Source: Candidatus Methylopumilus turicensis (GTDB lineage: Bacteria; Pseudomonadota; Gammaproteobacteria; Burkholderiales; Methylophilaceae). From it: a DNA stretch of 64,000 nt. Every line of letters starts with the position of its first letter. Position 1 is the first letter of the stretch. Shown one piece after another: positions 40,558-50,694 of the stretch. The stretch spans positions 186,001 through 250,000 of the forward strand of contig NZ_LN794158.1 of NCBI RefSeq assembly GCF_000953015.1, read 5' to 3'. The notes beneath the pieces were generated by a model. The model did not search any database. It was not told the DNA's origin and was given only the letters and a program-made list of their open reading frames with translations. The translations under genes were made by a program, and so were the position numbers.

Positions 40558-41064
40558 ATGGCAAAAGAAATGGAACAACAGCAAACCGATGGTTTGCGTG
40601 AAAAAATGATCACAGTCAACCGCGTGACCAAAGTGGTCAAAGGCGGTCGTATTATGAGTTTTGCTGCACTTACTGTTGTAGGTGATGGCGATGGTGCTGT
40701 AGGTATGGGTAAAGGTAAAGCACGTGAGGTACCAGTTGCTGTTCAAAAGGCAATGGATGAAGCACGTCGCGGAATGGTTAAAGTGAGCTTGAATAACGGT
40801 ACATTGCATCATGCAGTTACTGGTGTTCACGGCGCAGCTAAAGTATTCATTCAGCCTGCATCTGAAGGTACTGGAATTATTGCTGGTGGTGCAATGCGTG
40901 CTATCTTCGAAGTAATGGGTATTACTAATGTGTTAGCTAAATGCATTGGTTCTACAAATCCTTACAACGTTGTACGTGCTACCCTTAATGGTTTGCAGTC
41001 AATGAATACACCTTCTGAAATTGCTGCTAAACGCGGCAAATCAGTAGAAGAAATTAGAGGGTAA
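40558..41064 (+). CDS. rpsE: 30S ribosomal protein S5
   Basis: S5 affects accuracy and mRNA unwinding. Start at 40558 ([23 protein letters not shown]) is preferred; TTG and ATG codons just upstream are in frame. 168 residues. The double-stranded-RNA-binding-like N-domain and spectinomycin loop [20 protein letters not shown] look wild-type. Confidence 0.97.
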   Translation: MAKEMEQQQTDGLREKMITVNRVTKVVKGGRIMSFAALTVVGDGDGAVGMGKGKAREVPVAVQKAMDEARRGMVKVSLNNGTLHHAVTGVHGAAKVFIQPASEGTGIIAGGAMRAIFEVMGITNVLAKCIGSTNPYNVVRATLNGLQSMNTPSEIAAKRGKSVEEIRG

Positions 41065-41065
41065 C

Positions 41066-41266
41066 ATGGCTAAGACAAATAAAGAGACGATTGGCACGGT
41101 TAAAGTTACTTTAGTAAAAAGTACTATTGGTCGTATTGCTTCTCACAAAGCATGCGTGGCTGGTTTAGGTCTACGTCGTATGCACCACACTGTAGAAGTG
41201 ATTGATACTCCTGCTAACCGTGGAATGATTAATACCGTTAACTATCTTTTAAAGGTAGAAGCATAA
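41066..41266 (+). CDS. rpmD: 50S ribosomal protein L30
   Basis: 66 residues with [54 protein letters not shown]. Overlaps rplO by one base. Confidence 0.97.
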   Translation: MAKTNKETIGTVKVTLVKSTIGRIASHKACVAGLGLRRMHHTVEVIDTPANRGMINTVNYLLKVEA

Positions 41267-41700
41267 TGAAATTAAATTCTATAAGTCCTGCAGAAGGCAG
41301 TAAAAAAGTTAAACGTCGTGTAGGTCGCGGTATTGGCTCAGGTTTTGGTAAAACAGCTGGTCGTGGTCACAAAGGTCAAAAATCACGTACAGGTGGTTTC
41401 CACAAGGTTGGTTTCGAAGGCGGCCAGATGCCTTTACAACGCCGTTTACCTAAACGTGGTTTTAGATCATTAACCAAAAACGACACAGCACGTGTAAGAA
41501 CAAGCGAGTTGTTGTTGATTGATGCTCCAGTAATCGACATTTTGACTTTAAAAGCTGCGAATATTGTTCCAGGCACTGTTAAATCTGTAAAAGTTTATTT
41601 GTCAGGTGACTTGACACGTGCAGTATCTGTTCAAGGTTTATTGCTATCTAAAGGTGCTCGCGCTGCTCTTGAAGCTGCTGGCGGCAAGATCGTAGAGTAA
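41266..41700 (+). CDS. rplO: 50S ribosomal protein L15
   Basis: 144 residues. N-terminal Gly/Arg/Lys-rich [29 protein letters not shown] and C-terminal globular domain ending [13 protein letters not shown] overlaps the rpmD stop. Confidence 0.98.
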   Translation: MKLNSISPAEGSKKVKRRVGRGIGSGFGKTAGRGHKGQKSRTGGFHKVGFEGGQMPLQRRLPKRGFRSLTKNDTARVRTSELLLIDAPVIDILTLKAANIVPGTVKSVKVYLSGDLTRAVSVQGLLLSKGARAALEAAGGKIVE

Positions 41701-41704
41701 TCAG

Positions 41705-43027
41705 TTGGCAAACGATAGTATTTTAAGTGCTGTAAGCAAGACTGGCGAACTAAAAAGTCGCTTGCTATTTGTTCTTGGTGCACTGGTTATTTATCGTTTG
41801 GGCGCACATATACCAGTCCCTGGTATTAATGCAGATGTTTTAGCTAAGTTATTTGAATCGCAAAGTGGTGGTATTTTGGGAATGTTTAATATGTTCTCTG
41901 GTGGCGCACTTTCAAGATTTACGGTGTTTGCACTTGGTATCATGCCCTACATCTCTGCTTCAATCATTATGCAGCTTTTGACGGTTGTTTCACCTCAAAT
42001 GGAACAACTTAAAAAAGAGGGTGAAGCGGGTAGAAGACAAATTACTAAGTACACACGCTACGGAACGGTTCTTTTAGCAACATTCCAGGCCCTAGGTATT
42101 GCTATTGCACTTGAATCACAGGCGAACCTAGTAGTTGATCCTGGATTATTATTTAGACTGACTGCAGTTGTAACTTTGGTCAGTGGCACTATGTTTTTGA
42201 TGTGGTTGGGAGAGCAGATTACTGAGCGTGGTATTGGTAATGGTATTTCAATCATTATATTTGCGGGTATTGTTGCAGGACTCCCTCATGCGGTTTTTAG
42301 TACGCTAGAGCTTGCAAGTAGTGGTGCTTTTAATCCTGTATTTGTGATCTTTCTTTTTGCTGCGACTATATTAGTCACTGCATTTGTTGTTTTTGTTGAA
42401 CGCGGCCAAAGAAAAATTACCGTTAATTATGCAAAAAGACAAGTTGGTCGCCAAGTAATGGGCGGTCAAACAAGTCATTTGCCTTTGAAGCTAAATATGG
42501 CTGGTGTAATTCCCCCTATTTTTGCATCAAGTATTATTTTGTTTCCAGCTACAATGGCGGGTTGGTTTGGAAGTAACGAAAATTTTTCATGGCTCAAAGA
42601 TATAGGTACTAAATTGTCCCCAGGACAACCTTTGTACATTTTATTCTTTGTCAGTGCGATTATGTTTTTCTGCTTTTTCTATACTGCTTTAGTGTTTAAT
42701 CCTAAGGAAACTGCAGATAACTTAAAGAAAAACGGTGCTTTCGTACCTGGGATACGTCCTGGTGAGCAAACAGCCAAGTATATTGATCGCATCATGGGTC
42801 GTTTAACTTTAATAGGCGCTATTTACATTACCCTGGTATGTTTACTGCCTGAGTTTTTGATTTTGAAATTTAATGTGCCGTTTTATTTTGGTGGTACATC
42901 ACTTTTAATTATTGTTGTGGTGACTATGGACTTCATGACGCAAGTGCAAGCGCATTTGATGTCGCACCAGTATGAAGGTTTGCTTAAGAAAGCGAATTTT
43001 AAGAATGGTGCGGCTAGTTCACGCTAG
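41705..43027 (+). CDS. secY: Preprotein translocase subunit SecY
   Basis: SecY forms the protein-conducting channel. 440 residues and ten membrane helices, with the plug region [15 protein letters not shown] and [24 protein letters not shown]. The start is TTG at 41705 with a weak ribosome site; no ATG gives the conserved N-terminus. Confidence 0.97.
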   Translation: MANDSILSAVSKTGELKSRLLFVLGALVIYRLGAHIPVPGINADVLAKLFESQSGGILGMFNMFSGGALSRFTVFALGIMPYISASIIMQLLTVVSPQMEQLKKEGEAGRRQITKYTRYGTVLLATFQALGIAIALESQANLVVDPGLLFRLTAVVTLVSGTMFLMWLGEQITERGIGNGISIIIFAGIVAGLPHAVFSTLELASSGAFNPVFVIFLFAATILVTAFVVFVERGQRKITVNYAKRQVGRQVMGGQTSHLPLKLNMAGVIPPIFASSIILFPATMAGWFGSNENFSWLKDIGTKLSPGQPLYILFFVSAIMFFCFFYTALVFNPKETADNLKKNGAFVPGIRPGEQTAKYIDRIMGRLTLIGAIYITLVCLLPEFLILKFNVPFYFGGTSLLIIVVVTMDFMTQVQAHLMSHQYEGLLKKANFKNGAASSR

Positions 43028-43055
43028 TTTAATAAGAGAGCGAGTTCATTAGAGC

Positions 43056-43274
43056 ATGGCAAAAGAAGACAGAATTGAGATGCAAGGAGAGATTTTAGAG
43101 AATCTCCCGAATGCAACATTTAGAGTTAAGTTAGAAAACGGACATATCGTTTTGGGTTATATCTCTGGAAAAATGCGTATGCACTATATTCGCATCTTGC
43201 CAGGTGACAAAGTCACAGTAGAAATGACCCCGTATGATCTTTCGCGAGCACGGATTATTTTCCGGGCTAAATAG
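43056..43274 (+). CDS. infA: Translation initiation factor IF-1
   Basis: 72-residue OB-fold protein, [66 protein letters not shown]. Placed between secY and rpmJ, as in many non-enteric bacteria. Confidence 0.98.
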   Translation: MAKEDRIEMQGEILENLPNATFRVKLENGHIVLGYISGKMRMHYIRILPGDKVTVEMTPYDLSRARIIFRAK

Positions 43275-43310
43275 TATTAGCAATAATTATTTGGATTTTG
43301 TGAGGCAAAC

Positions 43311-43424
43311 ATGAGAGTTCGTGCATCAGTAAAGGCTTTATGCCGTCATTGTAAAGTTGTTCGTCGTCGTGGTGTTGTGCGTGTTATTTGCACTGATCCT
43401 AGACATAAACAACGCCAAGGTTAA
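43311..43424 (+). CDS. rpmJ: 50S ribosomal protein L36 (zinc-ribbon form)
   Basis: A 37-residue protein, [21 protein letters not shown] then [16 protein letters not shown]. Cys11, Cys14, Cys27 and His32 make a C-plus zinc ribbon. ATG lies 36 bases after infA with TGAGG upstream. Too short for most ORF cut-offs but clear. Confidence 0.96.
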   Translation: MRVRASVKALCRHCKVVRRRGVVRVICTDPRHKQRQG

Positions 43425-43463
43425 TTGGTGGTTGTAGAGTAGTAGAGAATCATCCTCTGCTAA

Positions 43464-43492
43464 TTGTTATAAATTAGCTTAGGTGTTAAAAT
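43464..43492 (+). promoter_or_regulatory. Probable alpha operon promoter
   Basis: TTGTTA at 43464-43469 and TAAAAT at 43487-43492, 17 bases apart, in the rpmJ-rpsM gap. Expected start near 43499. Confidence 0.6.
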
Positions 43493-43505
43493 TTAGGGCT
43501 TTTTT

Positions 43506-43528
43506 GGCGAAATTGAAAATTCAACGCC
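43506..43528 (+). promoter_or_regulatory. 5' hairpin of the alpha transcript
   Basis: GGCG at 43506-43509 pairs with CGCC at 43525-43528, with an inner TTGA/TCAA pair, followed by ATAATTTT. It starts about seven bases into the expected transcript and just before the rpsM ribosome site. In E. coli the alpha leader is the S4 target; that link is inference. Confidence 0.45.
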
Positions 43529-43547
43529 ATAATTTTGGAGTAGATAC

Positions 43548-43910
43548 ATGGCTCGGATAGCAGGGGTAAACATCCCAAATCATAAGCACACTGAAATCGC
43601 ATTAACTTCGATTTACGGTGTAGGACGCAATACTGCAAAACAAATTTGTGCTGCAGCTGGCGTATTAACGACTGCAAAAGTTAAGGATCTTAACGATGCG
43701 GAAGTTGAAAAGTTGCGTGACGAAGTTGCAAAGCTTCAAGTTGAAGGTGACTTACGTCGTGAAGTTTCAATGAATATTAAGCGATTAATGGACTTAGGTT
43801 GCTATCGTGGTGTTCGTCACCGCCGTGGTTTACCTGTTCGTGGTCAGCGCACTAAGACAAATGCGCGAACACGTAAGGGTCCTGTGAAGCCTATTAAGCA
43901 ATCCAAGTAA
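43548..43910 (+). CDS. rpsM: 30S ribosomal protein S13
   Basis: S13 forms a bridge to L5 and contacts P-site tRNA. 120 residues with [25 protein letters not shown] and the basic tail [21 protein letters not shown]. Confidence 0.98.
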   Translation: MARIAGVNIPNHKHTEIALTSIYGVGRNTAKQICAAAGVLTTAKVKDLNDAEVEKLRDEVAKLQVEGDLRREVSMNIKRLMDLGCYRGVRHRRGLPVRGQRTKTNARTRKGPVKPIKQSK

Positions 43911-43923
43911 GGAATAAGTAGAC

Positions 43924-44313
43924 ATGGCTAAAGCTAACGTACGTGTACGCAAAAAAGTTAAAAAGAACATTGCCGAGGGTATCGCCCACGTTCATGCTTC
44001 ATTTAACAACACTATTATTACGATCACAGATCGCCAAGGAAATGCGCTCTCATGGGCAACTTCTGGTGGTGCTGGTTTTAAAGGTTCTCGTAAGAGTACG
44101 CCATTTGCTGCGCAGGTTGCAGCAGAGGCAGCTGGAAAAGCTGCACAAGAATGTGGTGTTAAAAACCTTGAGGTTCGTATCAAGGGACCTGGTCCAGGCC
44201 GTGAATCAGCAGTTCGTGCGTTGAACGCTGTTGGTTTTAAAATTACTAGCATTTCAGATGTGACGCCAGTTCCACACAACGGATGCCGTCCACCTAAAAA
44301 GCGCCGTATTTAA
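43924..44313 (+). CDS. rpsK: 30S ribosomal protein S11
   Basis: 129 residues with [44 protein letters not shown] and C-terminal [20 protein letters not shown]. Confidence 0.98.
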   Translation: MAKANVRVRKKVKKNIAEGIAHVHASFNNTIITITDRQGNALSWATSGGAGFKGSRKSTPFAAQVAAEAAGKAAQECGVKNLEVRIKGPGPGRESAVRALNAVGFKITSISDVTPVPHNGCRPPKKRRI

Positions 44314-44354
44314 TACGCCGCAATTAAGCAGCAAGATTTAATAGGAGAAATACC

Positions 44355-44984
44355 TTGGCTAGAAATCTCGATCCTAAGTGCCGTCAGTGTCGTCGTGAAG
44401 GCGAAAAACTTTTCCTTAAAGGCGAAAAGTGTTTTACAGACAAATGCGCTATCGAAAAACGTAATTTTCCACCTGGTCAACATGGTCAGCGTCGTAATCA
44501 GCGCTTATCTGATTATGGTGTCCAGTTGCGTGAAAAACAAAAGTTACGTCGTATATATGGCGTGTTAGAGAAGCAATTCCGTAAGTATTATGCTGAAGCT
44601 GACCGTCTTAAAGGTATTACAGGTGAAAACTTGTTACAACTCTTGGAATGTCGTTTAGATAACGTAACATATCGTATGGGTATCGGTGCTTCACGCACTG
44701 AAGCGCGTCAAATTGTTCGCCATAATAGTATTTTGGTTAATGGTAAGCGCGTCAACATTCCTTCATACCAAGTTAAGCCAGGTGATACTGTGCAGGTTGC
44801 TCCAGCATCAATTAATCAATTGCGTATCAAAGGCGCTTTGGCTGCTGCAGAGCTACGCGGTTTTCCACAATGGATTGAAGTTGATGTTAAAGCGCTTAAG
44901 GGTACATTTAAGGCTAAGCCACAACGTGATGAGTTGCCAGCAACAATAAATGAGTCACTCGTTGTTGAGCTTTACTCTAAGTAA
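44355..44984 (+). CDS. rpsD: 30S ribosomal protein S4
   Basis: S4 nucleates the 30S body and represses the alpha operon. 209 residues, start TTG at 44355 behind TAGGAGA. Zinc-binding form: Cys9, Cys12, Cys26, Cys31. The C-terminal S4 domain is [41 protein letters not shown]. Confidence 0.97.
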   Translation: MARNLDPKCRQCRREGEKLFLKGEKCFTDKCAIEKRNFPPGQHGQRRNQRLSDYGVQLREKQKLRRIYGVLEKQFRKYYAEADRLKGITGENLLQLLECRLDNVTYRMGIGASRTEARQIVRHNSILVNGKRVNIPSYQVKPGDTVQVAPASINQLRIKGALAAAELRGFPQWIEVDVKALKGTFKAKPQRDELPATINESLVVELYSK

Positions 44985-45011
44985 TTTAATTTAGGACCGT
45001 AAGGAAAGTTT

Positions 45012-45995
45012 ATGCAAAACAGTCCGACTGAATATTTGAAGCCACGTGTAGTGGATGTTGAGGTTATTTCACCATTGCGTGCACGTGTTACTTTAGAGCC
45101 TATGGAACGTGGTTTTGGTTATACACTTGGTAATGCTCTCCGCCGTGTATTGCTTTCATCAATTCCAGGCTTCGCAATTACAGAAGTGAAAATTGATGGT
45201 GTTGTTCACGAGTATTCAACCATTGATGGCGTTCAAGAAGATGTCGTTGATATCTTGTTGAACCTTAAAGGTGTTGCACTAAAGCTTAATAATAAAAGTG
45301 AAACAGTTTTAACATTAAGTAAATCATCAGAAGGCGTAGTTACAGCTGGTGATTTCGAAACTGGTCATGATGCTGAAATCTTTAATCCAAATCATGTAAT
45401 TGCTCACCTGACTAAAGGTGGTAAATTAAATTTAGAAGTTAAAGTTGAAATGGGTCGTGGTTATCAACCAGTTCCAGTTCGTCAGAAAACTGATGAAGAT
45501 CGTGTACTTGGTTTTATTATGGTTGATGCTTCATTTAGCCCAATCAACAAAGTTAGCTATTTCGTAGAAAGCGCTCGTGTTGAACAGCGAACTGACTTGG
45601 ACAAACTTATCATGGACGTTGAAACAAACGGTGTGATGGAACCTGAACAAGCGATTCGTGACGCAGCACGTATTTTGATTGGCCAGTTATCTGTATTTGC
45701 CGATCTTGAGGGTGCTCCAACGGAAGTTGAAGTTAAACAGGTGCCACAAGTTGATCCTATCTTGTTGCGCCCGGTAGATGATTTAGAGTTAACGGTTCGT
45801 TCTGCGAACTGCTTAAAGGCTGAAAATATTTACTATATTGGTGATTTGATCCAACGCGGTGAAAATGAGTTATTGAAGGCGCCTAATTTGGGCCGTAAAT
45901 CACTTAATGAGATTAAGGATGTATTAGCATCTAAAGGTCTCACGTTAGGTATGAAATTAGAGAACTGGCCGCCAGTTGGCCTGGAAAAAGTATAA
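45012..45995 (+). CDS. rpoA: DNA-directed RNA polymerase subunit alpha
   Basis: 327 residues. Assembly domain with [23 protein letters not shown] and a flexible linker. The C-terminal domain is [57 protein letters not shown], which contacts UP elements and activators; the Arg at the E. coli 265 position is present. Confidence 0.98.
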   Translation: MQNSPTEYLKPRVVDVEVISPLRARVTLEPMERGFGYTLGNALRRVLLSSIPGFAITEVKIDGVVHEYSTIDGVQEDVVDILLNLKGVALKLNNKSETVLTLSKSSEGVVTAGDFETGHDAEIFNPNHVIAHLTKGGKLNLEVKVEMGRGYQPVPVRQKTDEDRVLGFIMVDASFSPINKVSYFVESARVEQRTDLDKLIMDVETNGVMEPEQAIRDAARILIGQLSVFADLEGAPTEVEVKQVPQVDPILLRPVDDLELTVRSANCLKAENIYYIGDLIQRGENELLKAPNLGRKSLNEIKDVLASKGLTLGMKLENWPPVGLEKV

Positions 45996-46019
45996 TAGTA
46001 AAGGTGTGAGGATATCACT

Positions 46020-46409
46020 ATGCGTCATCGCAACAGTAATCGTAAATTAAATCGTACCAGCAGCCATCGTCAGGCAATGTTGCGTAATATGGCAACTTCA
46101 TTGTTGCGTCATGAGATCATTAAAACTACATTGCCAAAAGCTAAAGAGCTGCGTCGTATCGCAGAGCCTTTAATTACCTTGGGTAAGGATGCTACTTTAG
46201 CAAATCGTCGTTTAGCGTTTAGTCGTCTTCGTGACAGAGACATTGTTGGTAAGTTGTTTAATGAACTTGGCCCTCGCTACTCTACACGTCCAGGTGGTTA
46301 CCTTCGTATATTGAAGTGCGGTTTCCGTAATGGTGACAATGCGCCTATGGCGTTGGTTGAATTAGTAGATCGTCCTGATACATCAGCAGAAGCTGTTGTT
46401 GCTGACTAA
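46020..46409 (+). CDS. rplQ: 50S ribosomal protein L17
   Basis: 129 residues, [46 protein letters not shown]. Last gene of the 30-kb ribosomal cluster, followed directly by a strong terminator. Confidence 0.98.
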   Translation: MRHRNSNRKLNRTSSHRQAMLRNMATSLLRHEIIKTTLPKAKELRRIAEPLITLGKDATLANRRLAFSRLRDRDIVGKLFNELGPRYSTRPGGYLRILKCGFRNGDNAPMALVELVDRPDTSAEAVVAD

Positions 46410-46426
46410 ATCTTATTGATTTTTTT

Positions 46427-46455
46427 AAAAAAGCCGGTTAATTGCCGGCTTTTTT
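46427..46455 (+). terminator. Bidirectional terminator after rplQ
   Basis: AAAAAAGCCGG and CCGGCTTTTTT flank a TTAATTG loop (46427-46455), good in both directions. The stop codon of the convergent thioredoxin-fold gene lies within its right edge. Confidence 0.9.
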
Positions 46456-46735
46456 ATTGCCTATCAATAAATGATTTCAACATTACTTTAGTAAATGGCC
46501 AATTAAGCTCTTGTCGTGATTCTATGCATTTAAAAACAGGAATTGTTATGCCGTATTTTTCTAGCAAGATTTCATTTTCAGCGATATCAATATATTCGTA
46601 ACCGATTCCATGAGCCTGGCTGGCATCAATGATCATTGTTTCTGCAAGTTCGCACAAATGACACGCGCTTGTACCATATAAAATATATTGAATTTTTATC
46701 TCTGAGTTGAGTTGATTCATAGTTTTTAAAAACAT
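46454..46735 (-). CDS. Small glutaredoxin-like (thioredoxin-fold) protein
   Basis: 93 residues resembling the DUF836/glutaredoxin-2-like family: IQYILYGTSACHLCELAETMI has a CHLC redox motif, the middle YEYIDIAENEILLEKYGITIPVFK fits the thioredoxin fold with a cis-Pro (ITIP). Client and partner unknown. ATG 46735 or the in-frame ATG 46720 could be the start; neither has a good ribosome site. Convergent with rplQ. Confidence 0.75.
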   Translation of the reverse strand: MFLKTMNQLNSEIKIQYILYGTSACHLCELAETMIIDASQAHGIGYEYIDIAENEILLEKYGITIPVFKCIESRQELNWPFTKVMLKSFIDRQ

Positions 46736-46827
46736 ACCTAAAACTTATGATATAACATCATTAGTCCTTATTGCGGTGAATGCTAAGGCATTTCTCAAGC
46801 ATAATTATTTCTCTGCGGGTAAACGAA

Positions 46828-48270
46828 ATGGCAGAAGTTCCAGAACTTAAAGAAAGCTTACAGGAAAGTCTTCAGCAAGTGATCCACTTGTTAGATAAGC
46901 ATAAGCTTATTGAAGATCTTGTTCATAAGCAAGAACTAGACATGCCCAAGCGCTCACTTGTTGAATCCATTGTTCACAAGCAAAACATCACACTACTTCA
47001 GAAAAAGCTTGATCTACTTCACCCTGCTGACGTTGCATATATTCTTGAAGCATTGCCTTTAGCACAACGCTTAGACGTATGGGAACTTGTAAAAGCTGAG
47101 AGAGATGGTGAAATCCTTCTGGAAGTTTCAGATGCGGTTCGTCAAACACTGATCGCAGACATGGACAGTGATGAGCTTCTTGCCGCTGCTGAACAACTTG
47201 ATACCGATGAACTTGCAGACTTAGCACCTGATTTACCGACCGATGTACTACATGAACTTTTAGATAGTCTAGACTACCAAAATCGTGAGCGACTACAGTC
47301 AGCGCTTGCCTATCCTGACGACGCAGTAGGTGCGTTGATGGACTTTGATATTGTCACTATTCGTGAGGATATTACGTTAGAGGTTGCATTACGCTATCTT
47401 CGCCGTATCGGCACTTTACCGGATCACACAGATAAATTATTCGTTGTAGATAGGCATGATATCCTTCGGGGGGTATTGCCATTAAAGCGATTGGTTGTAA
47501 ATGACCTGGACCTTGGTGTTGCGGAAATTATGGCAGACGATCCAGTGGTTTTTCATCCAGAGGACTTAGCTGATGATGCTTCTAAGGCTTTCGAACGTTA
47601 TGACTTAGTAACCGCCCCTGTTGTTGACCATAATAACAAGCTCGTTGGTCGTTTAACGGTTGATACTGTCATGGATTACATTCGTGAGGAAGCTGAGAGT
47701 GATATGCTTTCCATGGCGGGTTTGCGCGAAGAAGAAGACTTGTTTTCTTCTGTATGGAAGTCAGTTCAAAACCGTTGGACATGGCTGGCAGTTAATCTTG
47801 TTACTGCATTAGTAGCGTCACGGGTCATTGGTTTATTCGAGGGCTCTATTGAGAAAACTGTTGCTTTGGCAGCCCTTATGCCTATTGTGGCTGGTATTGG
47901 GGGTAACTCGGGCAATCAAACGACGACAATGATTGTTCGAGGCTTAGCCCTTGGCCAAATTGCATCACACAATATGCATTCTCTTCTTAAAAAAGAGTTA
48001 GGTGTTAGTCTGCTTAACGGACTCATCTGGGGAAGTGTGCTTGGTGTCATTGCTTACGCACTCTATCAAAATATCACGCTGAGTATTGTAATGACGGCTG
48101 CAATGACCCTGAATTTACTACTCGCTGCCGTGATGGGCGTGATGATCCCATTAGTCATGACTAAATCCGGGCGTGACCCGGCAGTCGGGTCAAGCGTATT
48201 AATTACTGCGGTGACAGATAGTGGTGGTTTCTTTATTTTCCTTGGTTTAGCGGCGATATTTTTACGATGA
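46828..48270 (+). CDS. mgtE: Magnesium transporter MgtE
   Basis: MgtE is a Mg2+ channel gated by cytosolic Mg2+. About 480 residues with this order: MgtE N-domain (PELKESLQESLQQ to about 150), two CBS domains (about 155-275), and five membrane helices (from SSVWKSVQNRWTWLAVNLVTAL) with the conserved AALMPIVAGIGGNSGNQTTTMIVRGLALG. ATG 46828 is chosen; an earlier in-frame ATG adds 16 unlikely residues. Overlaps the MscS-type gene by four bases. Confidence 0.94.
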   Translation: MAEVPELKESLQESLQQVIHLLDKHKLIEDLVHKQELDMPKRSLVESIVHKQNITLLQKKLDLLHPADVAYILEALPLAQRLDVWELVKAERDGEILLEVSDAVRQTLIADMDSDELLAAAEQLDTDELADLAPDLPTDVLHELLDSLDYQNRERLQSALAYPDDAVGALMDFDIVTIREDITLEVALRYLRRIGTLPDHTDKLFVVDRHDILRGVLPLKRLVVNDLDLGVAEIMADDPVVFHPEDLADDASKAFERYDLVTAPVVDHNNKLVGRLTVDTVMDYIREEAESDMLSMAGLREEEDLFSSVWKSVQNRWTWLAVNLVTALVASRVIGLFEGSIEKTVALAALMPIVAGIGGNSGNQTTTMIVRGLALGQIASHNMHSLLKKELGVSLLNGLIWGSVLGVIAYALYQNITLSIVMTAAMTLNLLLAAVMGVMIPLVMTKSGRDPAVGSSVLITAVTDSGGFFIFLGLAAIFLR

Positions 48271-49610
48271 ATACAGAGATGCAATTGATATGGCGTGAAT
48301 TGATTGATGATTTGCCTAAAGCCATTATGCTTTGGCAGTTTGTTGTGATTGGAGCTGGTGTCGCGTCTGCATGGCTGCTAAGCGGCTTGCTGCGTGCATA
48401 TGTGATGTCCCATGCCCCTGAGGGCTGGAAGGTGGGTATTGGAGGTTTTAATCGCGTGTTATTCCCGTTGTCTTCGCTTGTGTTCATCTATATAGGTAAA
48501 TATATATTGGTGCAATGGCAACACGTTAGCTTATTGATATTGAGCATTAATTTGTTATGGGCGATGGCGGCTATTCGATTGTCTGTCTATGGTATGCGCT
48601 ACATCTTTACCGAAGGTGGCTGGATGCGCACAATGGAACATGTTATCTCCAAGGCGATTTGGGTTGTGCTAGCGCTACACTTAAGTGGTTTTTGGTCTCC
48701 CATCCTGAGCTTTTTAGAGGAGATCAGTTTTAGTGTCGGCAAGACCCACCTTAACGTTTTGATGCTCATTCAAGGCGTTCTTACGATATTAATTACATTG
48801 TTTGTTTCGCTTTCATTGAGCCGCATGATTGAAAATAAAATGATGCGTGCGGACAAGATTGATATCAATGTACGCGTTGTACTCTCGAAACTCATTCGTA
48901 TTGCATTTGCGGTAATTGCGGTATTGCTTGCACTATCAACCGTGGGGATTGATATCACCTTATTATCAGTATTTGGTGGTGCGTTAGGCGTAGGTCTTGG
49001 TTTTGGTCTTCAGAAGATTGCGAGTAACTATTTAAGCGGCTTTATCATCTTGCTTGATGACTCTATGCACATTGGGGATGTTGTCACGGTAGATCTGCAT
49101 TACGGCGTGGTTAGTGAGCTTCGCTTCCGTTACATGGTGCTCCGTAAGCTTGATGGCACGGAAGTTGTGATTCCTCATGAAACCTTAATGACGACCGCTG
49201 TGATTAACCATACGCATACCGAGCGTAAAGCGCGTATTGCTATGCCAATTCAAGTGAGCTATGAAGGTGATTTAGAGTTCGCTATGGCACTGATGAAGGG
49301 TTCAGCAAATGCGCATCCTAGAGTTTTGGAAACGCCATTGCCAGATGTCCACATCAAAGGCTTTGGTGAAAGCGGTATTGATCTGAGCCTCGTTTTTTGG
49401 ATCCCCGATCCAGAGGAAGGCTCTTCAGCCTTGCAATCAGAGATCTACTTGGATGTTTGGCGGCAGTTTAAAAAGCATGGCGTTGTTGTACCATATCCGC
49501 AAAGAGAGGTTCGTATGCTTTCGACTCCAGAAGCGCAAGCGGTTGTGAGAGCTGAGTCTATTGTTGAAGAGGCAAAGCCATCAATCAGAAACTGGGATGA
49601 TGTGATATAG
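48267..49610 (+). CDS. MscS-family mechanosensitive channel
   Basis: 447 residues. Several N-terminal membrane helices, then the pore helix region VLSVFGGALGVGLGFGLQKIASNYLSGFIILLDDSMHIGDVV (about 230-275) and the cytoplasmic vestibule with LRKLDGTEVVIPHETLMTTAVINHTH. MscS-type channels release solutes on osmotic downshift. The start overlaps mgtE, an unusual coupling of a Mg2+ channel and an osmotic valve. Substrate not defined. Confidence 0.9.
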   Translation: MNTEMQLIWRELIDDLPKAIMLWQFVVIGAGVASAWLLSGLLRAYVMSHAPEGWKVGIGGFNRVLFPLSSLVFIYIGKYILVQWQHVSLLILSINLLWAMAAIRLSVYGMRYIFTEGGWMRTMEHVISKAIWVVLALHLSGFWSPILSFLEEISFSVGKTHLNVLMLIQGVLTILITLFVSLSLSRMIENKMMRADKIDINVRVVLSKLIRIAFAVIAVLLALSTVGIDITLLSVFGGALGVGLGFGLQKIASNYLSGFIILLDDSMHIGDVVTVDLHYGVVSELRFRYMVLRKLDGTEVVIPHETLMTTAVINHTHTERKARIAMPIQVSYEGDLEFAMALMKGSANAHPRVLETPLPDVHIKGFGESGIDLSLVFWIPDPEEGSSALQSEIYLDVWRQFKKHGVVVPYPQREVRMLSTPEAQAVVRAESIVEEAKPSIRNWDDVI

Positions 49611-49636
49611 ATAGCATAAATCAAAAAGTTACAGCC

Positions 49637-49669
49637 AATAAAAAACCCGCTAATAGCGGGTTTTTTATT
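49637..49669 (+). terminator. Bidirectional terminator between the MscS gene and rpmG
   Basis: AATAAAAAACCCGC at 49637-49650 and GCGGGTTTTTTATT at 49656-49669 are a perfect 14-bp repeat with a TAATA loop. U-runs on both strands. Confidence 0.92.
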
Positions 49670-49696
49670 GGGCATATAACTCGAAGATACTTCGAA

Positions 49697-49852
49697 TTAT
49701 TTTAATTTTGTTTCTTTGTAAATCACATGCTTGCGAACTACTGGATCAAATTTCTTGATTTCCATTTTTTCTGGCATGGTACGTTTGTTTTTAGTAGTGG
49801 TATAGAAATGACCTGTACCAGCACTTGATTCTAATTTGATTTTTTCACGCAT
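49697..49852 (-). CDS. rpmG: 50S ribosomal protein L33 (zinc-independent form)
   Basis: 51 residues, [20 protein letters not shown] then [31 protein letters not shown]. No CxxC pairs, so it is the C-minus form. Follows rpmB closely, as in most bacteria. Short, yet matches L33 along its whole length. Confidence 0.96.
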   Translation of the reverse strand: MREKIKLESSAGTGHFYTTTKNKRTMPEKMEIKKFDPVVRKHVIYKETKLK

Positions 49853-49861
49853 GATGAGTCC

Positions 49862-50098
49862 TTAAATCTTCTCGCCAGCAGCACGCATATCAGCTAAAAC
49901 AGCATCAATGCCATTTTTGTCGATAGTACGAAGTGCAGCGTTAGTAATACGCATACTGATCCAACGATTTTCGCTCTCAACCCAGAACTTGCGATTTTGC
50001 AAGTTAGGTAAAAAACGACGCTTTGTTTTGTTATTTGCATGAGAAACATTATTTCCCACCATCGGCTTTTTGCCGGTTACTTGACATACGCGCGCCAT
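49862..50098 (-). CDS. rpmB: 50S ribosomal protein L28
   Basis: 78 residues starting [64 protein letters not shown]. The start at 50098 is chosen with RBS AGGAGAG; a longer in-frame extension holds the promoter. Confidence 0.97.
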   Translation of the reverse strand: MARVCQVTGKKPMVGNNVSHANNKTKRRFLPNLQNRKFWVESENRWISMRITNAALRTIDKNGIDAVLADMRAAGEKI

Positions 50099-50140
50099 AC
50101 TACTCTCCTGATACTGCATACCAAAATTCGAAAGACCGCA

Positions 50141-50170
50141 TTTATACCATGAAAACGCGTTTATTTTCAA
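50141..50170 (-). promoter_or_regulatory. Probable rpmBG promoter
   Basis: On the minus strand, TTGAAA (50170-50165) and TATAAA (50146-50141) are 18 bases apart. The spacer holds the 10-base palindrome AAACGCGTTT. The leader is about 37 bases and has no evident hairpin. Confidence 0.6.
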
Positions 50171-50207
50171 GTTAATTCGAATATTTTTGCATATGCTAAA
50201 AGTTTAA

Positions 50208-50660
50208 TTAATGTTTACCGGTGCTACCAAAGCCGCCTTCGCCACGTTCGCTAGCGTTAAACTCATCTACAACTGTAAAGCTTGCCTGCACAACCGGCAC
50301 AATCACTAATTGAGCCATGCGCTCCATTGGATTCATGACAAAAGCTTCTTGGCTGCGATTCCAGCAAGAAACAAATAGTTGGCCTTGATAGTCTGAATCA
50401 ATCAATCCAACTAAATTGCCTAGGACGATGCCATGTTTATGGCCCAAGCCTGAACGGGGAAGAATCATCGCTGCATAAGCGGGATTCTCAAGGTTAATCG
50501 CCATGCCAGTTGGAATCAGTTTTGTTTCACCTGGTTGGATGGTGATGGCTTCGTTAATGCATGCGCGTAAATCCAAGCCTGCTGAGCCAGTTGTGGCATA
50601 GGCAGGCATGTTTTCATTTAAGCGAGGATCTAAAATTTTAAGTTCGACTTGTAAACGCAT
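50208..50660 (-). CDS. dut: Deoxyuridine 5'-triphosphate nucleotidohydrolase
   Basis: dUTPase keeps uracil out of DNA and supplies dUMP. 150 residues, trimeric form, with the five motifs: [41 protein letters not shown], and the C-terminal [10 protein letters not shown]. Located 34 bases after coaBC. Confidence 0.97.
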   Translation of the reverse strand: MRLQVELKILDPRLNENMPAYATTGSAGLDLRACINEAITIQPGETKLIPTGMAINLENPAYAAMILPRSGLGHKHGIVLGNLVGLIDSDYQGQLFVSCWNRSQEAFVMNPMERMAQLVIVPVVQASFTVVDEFNASERGEGGFGSTGKH

Positions 50661-50694
50661 TTGAGTGACTTTCTATATTTCTATATAAAAATTG

